From Microbacterium sp. EYE_78 (GTDB lineage: Bacteria; Actinomycetota; Actinomycetes; Actinomycetales; Microbacteriaceae): 64,000 nucleotides of DNA. Shown here in pieces: positions 1 through 7,879 of this stretch. The notes under the pieces were generated by a model. That model did no database searches and had not been told where the DNA came from. It was given only the letters and a program-made list of their open reading frames with translations. The stretch is from NCBI RefSeq assembly GCF_023149035.1, contig NZ_JAHXMY010000001.1, positions 248,001 through 312,000 of the forward strand. The letters run 5' to 3'. A program made the translations under genes and the position numbers. Positions within the stretch are counted from its first letter, which is position 1; each line of letters starts with the position of its first letter.

Positions 1-386
1 TAGTCGCCCTGCACGTCGGCCGCACCGTACTCGGACAGGTCGACGAGGGAGTCGCGGATCGCGAAGCTCGAGAGCACCTCGGCCTCGAGCATGATGACGT
101 CGGGGGCGCCGCTGCCGGACTCGATGGCGGTCGAGAACTTCGTGTACTCGTCGTTGCCCTGACCCGCGTTCGTCCAGCAGATCTGGACGTCGTCGTGGTT
201 CTCGTTGAAGAGGTCGACCACATCCTCGAACGCCGGGTACCAGGCCCACACCGACACCTGGGTGGCGTCGGGGTTGACGATCTCGTTCGTGCACGATTCT
301 TCGGCGGCACCGGCACCGGCGCAGCCGGTGAGTGCGGCAGCGGTGACGACGGCGACGCCTGCGCCGGCGATGACCTTGGACTTCAT
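1..386 (-). CDS. Sugar ABC transporter substrate-binding lipoprotein, N-terminal part (runs off the window)
   Basis: The gene starts at an ATG at 386 and continues past the left edge, so only about 128 codons are visible. The N-terminus MKSKVIAGAGVAVVTAAALTGCAG is a lipoprotein signal with lipobox LTGC, so the mature protein should be anchored outside the membrane. The visible mature part reads as a family 1 extracellular solute-binding protein (VWAWYPAFEDVVDLFNENHDD, later APDVIMLEAE), the type that feeds carbohydrate ABC importers. A GAGAGGAAG ribosome-binding site precedes the ATG. The LacI-type regulator lies just upstream on the same strand and an operator-like palindrome covers the promoter, so the gene is probably induced by its sugar. 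The sugar cannot be read from this fragment. Confidence 0.85.
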   Translation of the reverse strand, partial: MKSKVIAGAGVAVVTAAALTGCAGAGAAEESCTNEIVNPDATQVSVWAWYPAFEDVVDLFNENHDDVQICWTNAGQGNDEYTKFSTAIESGSGAPDVIMLEAEVLSSFAIRDSLVDLSEYGAADVQGD

Positions 387-478
387 GGGCTGTGAGCTTC
401 CTCTCGCGGTGTGGACACCGGTGTCGAACGGAGACGGATGCGGGTGCGTCGTTGCACGGGGCGCGATGTGGCACTCGC

Positions 479-507
479 TTTACAACGTTAGAAGTAAACG
501 TTGTAAA
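479..507. promoter_or_regulatory. LacI-family operator over the ABC transporter promoter
   Basis: Perfect 11-bp arms TTTACAACGTT (479-489) and AACGTTGTAAA (497-507) are separated by 7 bp. The same CAACGTTG core recurs upstream of the neighbouring LacI-type gene at 1582-1589. On the minus strand a -35 TTGACA (539-534), a 17-bp spacer and a -10-like CATCAT (516-511) place the start of transcription near 504, inside the palindrome, which suits repression. Confidence 0.75.
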
Positions 508-510
508 GCG

Positions 511-539
511 ATGATGACCGCTCGTCCGAGACGTGTCAA
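511..539 (-). promoter_or_regulatory. Promoter of the sugar ABC transporter gene
   Basis: Reading the minus strand, TTGACA at 539-534 matches the -35 consensus exactly. After 17 bp comes CATCAT at 516-511, four of six matches to TATAAT. The -35 lies just after the stop codon of the LacI-type gene. The operator at 479-507 overlaps the predicted transcription start. Confidence 0.55.
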
Positions 540-545
540 GGGGCG

Positions 546-1559
546 TTACGCCAGGGGCGCCGACTCGCGGACGGCGAGCCGGAAATCGGCCAGCAGCAGC
601 GCGGGCTCGTGCGGCTCCCCCGGTGCGGCGACCCGCGCGAGCAGCGTCTCGACGGCGGTGCGGGCGATCCACTCCTGGCCCGGATCGACGGTCGTGAGCG
701 ACGGGATCGAGTACTGCGCCTCATCCAGGTCGTCGAAGCCGACCACCGCGACGTCCTCGGGAACCCGGCGCCCGCTCTCCTGCAGGACGCGCATCGCCCC
801 GAGGGCGAGGGTGTCGTTGAGCCCGAGGACCGCGTCGAAGTCGACACCCCGATCCAGCACGTCGTGCATCGTCCGCGCGCCGTTCGCGCGGTGCCACATC
901 GTCGTCGAGCCGACGAGCGCCGGATCGAAGGGGATGCCCGCCGCCTCCAGCGCCTCGCGGTAGCCGCGCAGGCGCAGCCCCGCCGAGCCGATGACCTCGC
1001 CGTCGTGGGCGCCGATCACCGCGACCCGTCGCCGGCCCGCCGCGATGAGGTGCTCGGTGGCGGATCGCGCCGCCTCGACGTTGCGCATCGTGACGTGGTC
1101 GACCGGCCCGTCGAAGACCCGCTCGCCCAGGAGCACCATCGGGTAGGGCACGCGGAGGCGCTCGGCATCCTCCTGCCCCATGCCGAGCGGGCTGAAGATC
1201 AAGCCGTCGGTGAGACCGCGACGGGGGCTTCGCAGCAGGTCCAGCTCGCGGTCCCGGTCGCCGCCCGTCTGCTCCACGAGGACGACGACGCCGCGACGCT
1301 CGGCCTCGGCGATGACCAGTCCCGCGAGTTCGGCGAAGTAGCTGAGCGCAAGATCGGGCACGGCGAGCGCGATCGCCCCGGCGCGCCCGCTGCGGAGGTT
1401 CCGCGCAGTGAGGTTCGGGGTGTAGCCGAGGTCGGCGATGGCGCGCTCGACCTTCTCGCGCGTCGCGGGTCGGACGTGGGGGTGGTCGTTGATGACGTTC
1501 GAGACCGTCTTGATCGAGACGCCGGCGACCCGTGCGACGTCGTGCAGTGTCGGCGACAT
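546..1559 (-). CDS. LacI family transcriptional regulator
   Basis: The 337-residue protein has the LacI layout. An N-terminal helix-turn-helix and hinge helix (LHDVARVAGVSIKTVSNVIN, residues about 4-23, then RPATREKVERAI) is followed by a periplasmic-binding-protein-like effector domain that includes VAVVGFDDLDEAQYSIPSLT near the C-terminus. The ATG at 1559 is preferred over an upstream TTG at 1592 because a GGGGAGGGGT ribosome-binding site precedes it and the protein then begins with the usual MSPTLHDVA. It sits upstream of a sugar-binding lipoprotein on the same strand. A CAACGTTG palindrome lies at its own promoter, so autoregulation and control of the transporter are likely. The inducer is unknown. 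Confidence 0.93.
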   Translation of the reverse strand: MSPTLHDVARVAGVSIKTVSNVINDHPHVRPATREKVERAIADLGYTPNLTARNLRSGRAGAIALAVPDLALSYFAELAGLVIAEAERRGVVVLVEQTGGDRDRELDLLRSPRRGLTDGLIFSPLGMGQEDAERLRVPYPMVLLGERVFDGPVDHVTMRNVEAARSATEHLIAAGRRRVAVIGAHDGEVIGSAGLRLRGYREALEAAGIPFDPALVGSTTMWHRANGARTMHDVLDRGVDFDAVLGLNDTLALGAMRVLQESGRRVPEDVAVVGFDDLDEAQYSIPSLTTVDPGQEWIARTAVETLLARVAAPGEPHEPALLLADFRLAVRESAPLA

Positions 1560-1575
1560 GACCCCTCCCCGCGTC

Positions 1576-1591
1576 ACTGTACAACGTTGCA
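1576..1591. promoter_or_regulatory. LacI-type operator at the regulator's own promoter
   Basis: The palindrome CAACGTTG (1582-1589) repeats the core of the operator at 479-507. It abuts TACAGT (minus strand, 1581-1576), a TANNNT -10 candidate 16 nt before the LacI-type ATG. The position suggests autorepression. The site is also close enough to the divergent DUF1206 gene at 1633 to affect it. Confidence 0.6.
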
Positions 1592-1632
1592 AGCCCCCGA
1601 CGGTGACGCATCCGCCTCAGTAGGCTGGCGCG

Positions 1633-2445
1633 ATGAGCGCAACGGCGAGGAACGCAGCACACGGGGCGAAGAACAGCCGGGCGGTGCAGACCCTCGCTCG
1701 AGCCGGCTTCGCCGCCAGCGGCCTGGTCCACATCCTCATCGGCGTCATCGCCGTCTCGCTCGCCATGGGCGGGGGCGGCGGCGAGAGCGCCGACCAGTCG
1801 GGTGCGCTCGCGCAGCTCGCTGCGGCGCCGGGCGGCGTCTTCCTGCTCTGGGCCGCGACCGCAGGGCTCGCCGCCCTCGGGCTCTGGCACCTCCTCAGCG
1901 CGTTCCTCGACCGATCGAGCGGGTCGGGCAAGGATCGCGCGAAGCACGTCGTGAAGAACGGCGCGAAGGGCGTCGTGTACCTGGCCATCGCCGCGACCGC
2001 GGGAACCGTCGCCGCCGGAGGTTCCGCCAGTTCATCGGGCTCGACGAGGTCGCTCACCGCCGACCTGCTCGCCACCCCGGGTGGCGTCGTCCTCGTGGTC
2101 GCGATCGGCCTGGTGCTCGTCGGCATCGCCGGCTATCTCGTGTTCAAAGGCGTGACCCGCCGCTTCGAGGAGGACCTCCGGATGCCCGCAGGCACCGCAG
2201 GAACCGCCGTCCGGGTGCTCGGCACCGTGGGCTACGTCGCCCGAGGCATCGCACTCGCCGGCGTCGGGGTGCTGTTCCTCGTTGGCGCGGTCACCAACGA
2301 TCCCGAGAAGTCGAGCGGCCTCGACGGCGCGCTGAAGTCGTTCCTCGACCTGCCGGCCGGTGTCGTGATCGTCATCGTGATCGGCGCGGGCTGGATCGCC
2401 TATGGGGTCTACGCCTTCTTCCGCGCGCGGTACACCCGTCTCTGA
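1633..2445 (+). CDS. DUF1206 domain membrane protein
   Basis: The 270-residue protein has six hydrophobic segments in three pairs, the arrangement of DUF1206 proteins common in Actinobacteria. Examples are AGFAASGLVHILIGVIAVSL near residue 25 and later segments after VVYLAIAATAGT and VGYVARGIALAGV. Each pair begins with a conserved ARxGFxxxG or YxxRGI type motif, suggesting internal triplication. Its biochemical role is unknown. A TAGGCT hexamer at 1621-1626 lies 6 nt before the ATG, so the transcript is probably leaderless. It is divergent from the LacI-type gene and convergent with metH. Confidence 0.88.
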   Translation: MSATARNAAHGAKNSRAVQTLARAGFAASGLVHILIGVIAVSLAMGGGGGESADQSGALAQLAAAPGGVFLLWAATAGLAALGLWHLLSAFLDRSSGSGKDRAKHVVKNGAKGVVYLAIAATAGTVAAGGSASSSGSTRSLTADLLATPGGVVLVVAIGLVLVGIAGYLVFKGVTRRFEEDLRMPAGTAGTAVRVLGTVGYVARGIALAGVGVLFLVGAVTNDPEKSSGLDGALKSFLDLPAGVVIVIVIGAGWIAYGVYAFFRARYTRL

Positions 2446-2476
2446 CGGTTCAGGCGGCTCTGACGGTGCCCGCGGC

Positions 2477-5400
2477 TCAGACGGAGAAGTACTTCGCTTC
2501 GGGGTGGTGGAAGACGAAGGCATCCGTCGACTGCTCGGGGTGCAGCTGCAGCTCCTCGCTCAGCTCGACCCCCATCCGCTCGGGCCGGAGGAGTTCGACG
2601 ACCTTCCGCCGGTCTTCCATGTCGGGGCACGCGGGGTAGCCCAGCGAGAATCGGGCGCCGCGGTACTCCAGCTTGAAGAGCCCCGCCGTGTCGGCCGGGT
2701 CCTCGCCGGCGAAGCCGAGTTCGGCTCGGATCCGGGAGTGCCAGAACTCCGCGAGCGCTTCGGTGAGCTGCATGACGAGCCCGTTGAGCTCGTAGTAGTC
2801 GCGGTAGCGGTCCTCCGCGAACAGCTTCGCGGTGACCTGGTCGATCCGCGCGCCGGCGGTCACGAGCTGCACCGGCAGCACGTCGACCTGGCCGGACTCC
2901 CGCGATCGCACGAAGTCCGCGAGGCAGAGGTGCCGGTCGCGGCGCTGCCGCGGGAACGCGAACCGCAGGCGTTCGGCGCCCACGTCGCCGCCCGACCCGC
3001 CATCGGGCGAGAGCAGCCCCGGCACGCCCAGGCGACCCTCGGCATCCGCCCCGTGATGCAGCACCAGGACGTCGTCCCCCTCGCTCACGACCGGGAAGTA
3101 GCCGTAGGCGACCGAGGCGTCGAGCATCCCCTCGCCGAGGATCCGATCGAGCCAGTACCGCAGCCGGGGCCGGCCTTCCGTCTCGACGAGCTGCTCGTAC
3201 GTCAGTCCGTCCGCCCCGCGGCCGGGCTTGAGCCCCCACTGCCCCATGAAGGTCGCCCGCTCGTCGAGGAACGCGGCGTAGTCGGCGAGCGCGATGCCTC
3301 GCACGATGCGGGTGCCCCAGAACGGCGGGGCGGGCACGGGATTGTCGGATGCCACGTCCGACCGCCCGGGCATGGCCTCGGGCTCGGTCAGCGTGAGCCT
3401 CGACCCGGCGGCGTGGATCCGCTTCTTCAGCGCCGGGAGGCCGACGGATGCGGCATCCGCCCCTCGCGCGATCTTCACGAGCGGCTCCATGAGCGCGAGC
3501 CCTTCGAACGCGTCCTTCGCGTAGCGCACCTCGCCCGGGAAGATGCCGGCGAGGTCGTCCTCGACGTAGGCGCGGGTGAGCGCGGCCCCGCCGAGGAGGA
3601 CGGGCCATCGGCCGGCGAGCCCGCGGGAGGCGAGCTCCTCGAGGTTCTCCTTCATCACGACCGTCGACTTGACGAGGAGTCCGCTCATGCCGATGACGTC
3701 GGCGTCGTGCTGCTCCGCCGCGGCGATGATGTCGGCGATGGGTTGCTTGATCCCAAGGTTCACGACCGTGTAGCCGTTGTTGGTGAGGATGATGTCGACG
3801 AGGTTCTTGCCGATGTCGTGGACGTCGCCGCGGACGGTCGCGAGCACGATCGTCCCCTTGCCCGCCGCGCCGGTGCGCTTCATGTGCGGCTCGAGCAGGG
3901 CGACCGCCGTCTTCATGACCTCGGCGGACTGCAGGACGAAGGGCAGCTGCATCTGCCCGGCACCGAATCGCTCGCCGACGACCTTCATGCCTTCGAGCAG
4001 GTGGTCGTTGATGATGTCGAGCGGGGCGACACCATCCGCGCGGGCGAGGTCGAGGTCGGCTTCGAGCCCCTTCAGCTCGCCGTCGATGATGCGCCGCTCG
4101 AGCCGCTCGCCCACCGGCAGCGCGGCGAGCTCGGCGGCTCGCTGATCGCGCAGCGCCGCGGTGTCGACGCCCGCGAAGAGGTCGAGCATGACGGCGAGCG
4201 GATCGTAGGTGACGGCACCGTCGGCATCCCGCTCGCGACGGTCCCACACGAGGTCCAGCGCGACCTTCCGCTGCTCGTCGGGGATCGAGGCCAGCGGGAC
4301 GATCTTCGCGGCGTCGACGATCGCCGAGGTGAGCCCCGCCTGGGTCGCCTCGTGGAGGAAGACCGAATTGAGCACCGACCTCGCCGCGGGGTTCAGCCCG
4401 AACGACACGTTCGAGACCCCGAGCGTCGTGTTGATGCCGGGGTACTTCGCGACCAGCCCTCGAATCGCTTCGATGGTCTCGATCGCGTCGCGCCGGGTCT
4501 CCTCCTGACCTGTCGCGATGGGGAACGTGAGGCAGTCGACGACGATGTCCGAGACCCGCATCCCCCACTCGTCCACGAGCTCGTCGACGAGTCGCGATGC
4601 GATGCGCAGCTTGTCGTCGGCCGTGCGCGCCTGCCCCTGCTCGTCGATGGTCAGCGCGATGACGGCGCTGCCGTGCTCCTTGACGAGCGGCATGATGCGC
4701 CCGAACCGGCTCGTCGGTCCGTCGCCGTCCTCGTAGTTGACCGAGTTCACGACCGGCCGGCCGCCGATCAGCTCGAGCCCCGCCTGCAGCACGGCCGGCT
4801 CGGTGGAGTCGATGACGAGCGGCAGGGTGGATGCCGACGCGAACCGCGAGACGACCTCGCGGACGTCCGCGACGCCGTCACGCCCGACGTAGTCGACGCA
4901 CACGTCGAGCAGGTGCGCGCCGACGCGGATCTGGTTCCGCGCGATTTCGACGCAGTCGTCCCATCGGCCCTCGAGCATCGCCTCGCGGAACGCCTTCGAA
5001 CCGTTCGCGTTGGTCCGCTCGCCGATCGCGAGGTAGGCGGTGTCCTGATCGAACGGCACGTGCTGGTACAGCGACGCGATGCCCGGCTCGATCTCAGGGG
5101 CGCGGGATGCCGGTGCGCGCAGCGGTCGCAGCCGCTCGACGACGGCGGCCAAGTGCTCTGGCGTCGTGCCGCAGCATCCGCCCACGAGACCCAGCCCGAA
5201 TTCGCGCACGAACTGCTCGTGCGCGGTCGCGAGCTCGTCGGGCGTGAGCGGGTAGTGCGCGCCGTCGGCGGTCAGCACGGGGAGCCCGGCGTTCGGCATG
5301 CACGCGACCGTCACGGTCGAATGCTTCGAGAGGTGGCGCAGGTGCTCGCTCATCTCGGCGGGCCCGGTCGCGCAGTTCAGCCCGATCGCATCGACGCCGA

Positions 5401-6103
5401 GCGGCTCGAGCGCGGTGAGCGCCGCGCCGATCTCGGAGCCCATGAGCATCGTGCCGGTGGTCTCGACGGTCACCTCGACGAAGATGGGCAGCCGCACCCC
5501 GCGCGCCACGATCGCCTGCTTGCAGCCGTTGACGGCGGCCTTGGTTTGCAGCAGGTCCTGCGAGGTCTCGACGAGGAGCGCGTCCGCACCGCCGTCGATG
5601 AGCCCCTCCGCCTGCAGCGCGAACGTCTCCTTTAGGTGCTCGTACGTCGTGTGCCCCAGGGAGGGCAGTTTGGTGCCGGGTCCCATCGAGCCGAGCACCC
5701 AGCGCACGCGACCGTCCGAGTCCTCGGCGGCTTCGGCGCGCTCACGCGCGATGCGGGCCCCGGCTGCCGCCAGCTCGTGGATGCGGTCGTCGATCCCGTA
5801 ATCCGAGAGGTTCGACCAGTTCGCGCCGAACGTGTTCGTCTCCACGGCGTCGATCCCGGTCGCGAGGTACTCGTCGTGGATCGCGGCGATCATGTCGGGG
5901 CGCGAGACGTTTAGGATCTCGTTGCAGCCCTCGAGCTGCTCGTAGTCGTCGAGGGTCGGCTCGTGCCGTTGCAGCATCGTGCCCATCGCACCGTCGGCGA
6001 TCACGACCCGCTCGGCGAGCGCGTCCAGCAGCGCCTGTGCCCGCGCGGGACGCGGCACCGATTCGACGTCGAGCGGAAACCGGAGGGCGACGGGACTGCT
6101 CAC
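2477..6103 (-). CDS. metH: Cobalamin-dependent methionine synthase
   Basis: The 1208-residue enzyme transfers a methyl group from 5-methyltetrahydrofolate through cobalamin to homocysteine. Domains in order are: homocysteine-binding barrel with zinc ligands in LNCATGPAE (about 242) and GGCCGTTPEHL (about 308); pterin-binding domain (about 345-640, with IGERTNANGSKAF); cobalamin cap and binding domain with GDVHDIGKNL (about 759), whose His ligates cobalt; and the C-terminal AdoMet-dependent reactivation domain, ending DAFVFHHPEAKYFSV. Length and domain content are complete. The GTG at 6103 is chosen because a TAGACT hexamer (6116-6111) lies 7 nt upstream and homology begins there. No cobalamin riboswitch fits between this start and menC. 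Confidence 0.97.
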   Translation of the reverse strand: MSSPVALRFPLDVESVPRPARAQALLDALAERVVIADGAMGTMLQRHEPTLDDYEQLEGCNEILNVSRPDMIAAIHDEYLATGIDAVETNTFGANWSNLSDYGIDDRIHELAAAGARIARERAEAAEDSDGRVRWVLGSMGPGTKLPSLGHTTYEHLKETFALQAEGLIDGGADALLVETSQDLLQTKAAVNGCKQAIVARGVRLPIFVEVTVETTGTMLMGSEIGAALTALEPLGVDAIGLNCATGPAEMSEHLRHLSKHSTVTVACMPNAGLPVLTADGAHYPLTPDELATAHEQFVREFGLGLVGGCCGTTPEHLAAVVERLRPLRAPASRAPEIEPGIASLYQHVPFDQDTAYLAIGERTNANGSKAFREAMLEGRWDDCVEIARNQIRVGAHLLDVCVDYVGRDGVADVREVVSRFASASTLPLVIDSTEPAVLQAGLELIGGRPVVNSVNYEDGDGPTSRFGRIMPLVKEHGSAVIALTIDEQGQARTADDKLRIASRLVDELVDEWGMRVSDIVVDCLTFPIATGQEETRRDAIETIEAIRGLVAKYPGINTTLGVSNVSFGLNPAARSVLNSVFLHEATQAGLTSAIVDAAKIVPLASIPDEQRKVALDLVWDRRERDADGAVTYDPLAVMLDLFAGVDTAALRDQRAAELAALPVGERLERRIIDGELKGLEADLDLARADGVAPLDIINDHLLEGMKVVGERFGAGQMQLPFVLQSAEVMKTAVALLEPHMKRTGAAGKGTIVLATVRGDVHDIGKNLVDIILTNNGYTVVNLGIKQPIADIIAAAEQHDADVIGMSGLLVKSTVVMKENLEELASRGLAGRWPVLLGGAALTRAYVEDDLAGIFPGEVRYAKDAFEGLALMEPLVKIARGADAASVGLPALKKRIHAAGSRLTLTEPEAMPGRSDVASDNPVPAPPFWGTRIVRGIALADYAAFLDERATFMGQWGLKPGRGADGLTYEQLVETEGRPRLRYWLDRILGEGMLDASVAYGYFPVVSEGDDVLVLHHGADAEGRLGVPGLLSPDGGSGGDVGAERLRFAFPRQRRDRHLCLADFVRSRESGQVDVLPVQLVTAGARIDQVTAKLFAEDRYRDYYELNGLVMQLTEALAEFWHSRIRAELGFAGEDPADTAGLFKLEYRGARFSLGYPACPDMEDRRKVVELLRPERMGVELSEELQLHPEQSTDAFVFHHPEAKYFSV

Positions 6104-6189
6104 CCGCGCGAGTCTACTTGCGCCCCCGCATCGCGGACCCGCCCGACGACCACGGGCGTCACCGCACGCGGCGGGGCCAGGATGGGGGC

Positions 6190-7173
6190 ATGCACCTGCC
6201 TCCGCTCGCCGACCTCCGCGCGACGGCGCGCGTGGTCGCACTGCCCCTGCACACCCGGTTCCGCGGCATCGACGTCCGCGAGGCGATGCTGCTCGAGGGC
6301 CCCGAGGGGTGGACCGAGTTCTCGCCCTTCACCGAGTACGGCGACGAGGAGTCCGCGACGTGGCTCGCCGCCGCGATCGCCTGGGGCTGGGAGCCTGCGC
6401 CCCCGGCGCGGCGCGACACGATCCCGGTGAACGCGACGGTGCCGGCGGTGGCGGCGGCATCCGTCCCGGACGTCCTGTCGCGCTTCGACGGATGCCGGAC
6501 CGCGAAGGTCAAGGTCGCCGAACCGGGGCAGGTGCTCGCCGACGACGTCGCCCGGGTGCGCGCGGTGCGGGAGGCGATGGGGCCGGAGGGACGCATCCGC
6601 ATCGATGCCAACGGCGGATGGAACCTCGACGAGGCGGAGCACGCGGTCCACGCCCTGGCCGCCTTCGACCTCGAGTACGTCGAGCAGCCGTGCGCGAGCG
6701 TCGAGGAGCTCGCCGAGCTGCGTCGGCGCATCCGCTACATGGGCATCCCGATCGCCGCCGACGAGAGCGTCCGCAAGGCGGCGGATCCCGTGGCGGTGGC
6801 ACGAGCCGGAGCCGCCGACCTGCTCGTCATCAAGGCCCAGCCCCTCGGCGGGGTCGCCCGGGCGCTCGCGGTCGTCGCCGAGGCTGGTCTGCCCGCCGTC
6901 GTCTCGAGCGCGCTCGACACGTCCGTCGGACTGTCGATGGGCGTGGCGCTCGCGGCATCCCTCCCCGACCTCGAGTTCGACTGCGGCCTGGGGACGGCGT
7001 CACTGCTCGCGGCGGACGTGACGGCCGAGCCGCTGCGGCCCCGCGACGGAGCGCTGACCGTCGGCCGGGTGGCCCCGGATGCCGCGATGCTCGACGCCCA
7101 TGAGGCGGCGGCCGACCGGCGGGACTGGTGGCTCGCGCGACTCGAACGCTGTCACGCGGTGCTGGCGGGCTGA
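6190..7173 (+). CDS. menC: o-Succinylbenzoate synthase (menaquinone biosynthesis)
   Basis: The 327-residue enolase-superfamily enzyme dehydrates SHCHC to o-succinylbenzoate in menaquinone biosynthesis. Visible signatures are the catalytic Lys pair in TAKVKVAEPGQ, the metal-ligand motif RIDANGGWN, the second acid in YVEQPCASVEEL, the third in IAADESVRKA, and the distal Lys in DLLVIKAQPLGG. The ATG at 6190 gives the family start (HLPPLADLRATARVVALPLHTRF). A CAGGAT hexamer ends 6 nt upstream, a weaker version of the -10 spacing seen at other genes here. It is divergent from metH and convergent with the TetR gene. Menaquinone is the expected quinone for the cytochrome c branch encoded further on. 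Confidence 0.93.
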   Translation: MHLPPLADLRATARVVALPLHTRFRGIDVREAMLLEGPEGWTEFSPFTEYGDEESATWLAAAIAWGWEPAPPARRDTIPVNATVPAVAAASVPDVLSRFDGCRTAKVKVAEPGQVLADDVARVRAVREAMGPEGRIRIDANGGWNLDEAEHAVHALAAFDLEYVEQPCASVEELAELRRRIRYMGIPIAADESVRKAADPVAVARAGAADLLVIKAQPLGGVARALAVVAEAGLPAVVSSALDTSVGLSMGVALAASLPDLEFDCGLGTASLLAADVTAEPLRPRDGALTVGRVAPDAAMLDAHEAAADRRDWWLARLERCHAVLAG

Positions 7174-7176
7174 CGC

Positions 7177-7773
7177 TCAGCCGGCCTCGACCAGGAGCGG
7201 CACCAACTGCTCGAGCCGGGCCTGCATGTCGGCGTTCGCCTGACGCTCGGACCTGCCCTCGAGTGCGGATTGCACCGTGCACTGCTCAGACACATCGAGC
7301 AGCAGTCGCGCGGCGTCGCCCAGCGGCATCCGCAGCCGCAGCCCGTGGGTCTCGGTCACTTCGCGGATGATCGCCTCGACCCGGCCGTGCATCTGCGCCC
7401 GCCACGCGAGGAACGTCTCGGCGAGGCGCGGGTCGCGCAGCGCCTGCGTGCGGATCTCGCTGAGCAGCTGCGGCTCCATCCGCTCCGCCAAGGACATGTC
7501 CGCGATCTGCCGGACGAGATCCAGCGGATCGTCACCGCCGGAGAGGCGCTTGACCCGGACGGACACCTCGTCGAGCTTGGCCTCGGCGAGGTGCGTGATG
7601 AGGGCGAGGAACAGCTCGTCCTTCGATTCGAAGTTCGAGTAGAAGGCTCCGCGGGTGAAGCCCGCGCGTTCGCAGATCATCTCAACGGATGCCGCGTCGA
7701 GCCCGACGTCGCCGAAGACCTCGTGGGCGGCCTCGAGGAGGCGCGCCCGGGTGTTCTCGCGACTGCGCGCCAT
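7177..7773 (-). CDS. TetR family transcriptional repressor
   Basis: The 198-residue protein has a typical TetR N-terminal domain: RARLLEAAHEVFGDVGLDAASVEMICERAG, with recognition helix FTRGAFYSNFESKDELFLAL (residues about 8-55). A helical ligand-binding region follows. It is divergently transcribed from the MMPL/YhgE pair and two palindromes lie between the genes, so it probably represses the pump genes and itself. The ligand is not predictable. Confidence 0.93.
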   Translation of the reverse strand: MARSRENTRARLLEAAHEVFGDVGLDAASVEMICERAGFTRGAFYSNFESKDELFLALITHLAEAKLDEVSVRVKRLSGGDDPLDLVRQIADMSLAERMEPQLLSEIRTQALRDPRLAETFLAWRAQMHGRVEAIIREVTETHGLRLRMPLGDAARLLLDVSEQCTVQSALEGRSERQANADMQARLEQLVPLLVEAG

Positions 7774-7817
7774 CTCACACCCACCCCTCAGACTTCCGTC
7801 ACCGATGTCGGACTACG

Positions 7818-7849
7818 ATACACGTGTGTATTGGATACAGCGCTGTATC
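7818..7849. promoter_or_regulatory. Tandem TetR-type operators between regulator and efflux genes
   Basis: Two inverted repeats lie side by side. ATACAC-GT-GTGTAT occupies 7818-7831, and the perfect 16-bp palindrome GATACAGCGCTGTATC occupies 7834-7849. Both carry GTAT/ATAC-type half-sites and are centred about 17 bp apart. Their place in the only divergent gap beside the TetR gene makes them the probable operators. Confidence 0.75.
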
Positions 7850-7879
7850 GAAGCCGTCCGACTCTGACCAGGAGCGCCC

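Noticed and set aside
2402..5635. Long open frame on the plus strand opposite metH
   Set aside because: It is a GC-rich mirror of metH: no start signal, composition dominated by Arg/Gly/Asp/Glu, and no recognisable domain. The metH frame has full family homology.
6104..6189. Cobalamin riboswitch upstream of metH
   Set aside because: Only 86 bp separate metH and menC, and the metH start seems leaderless, leaving no room for a B12 riboswitch.
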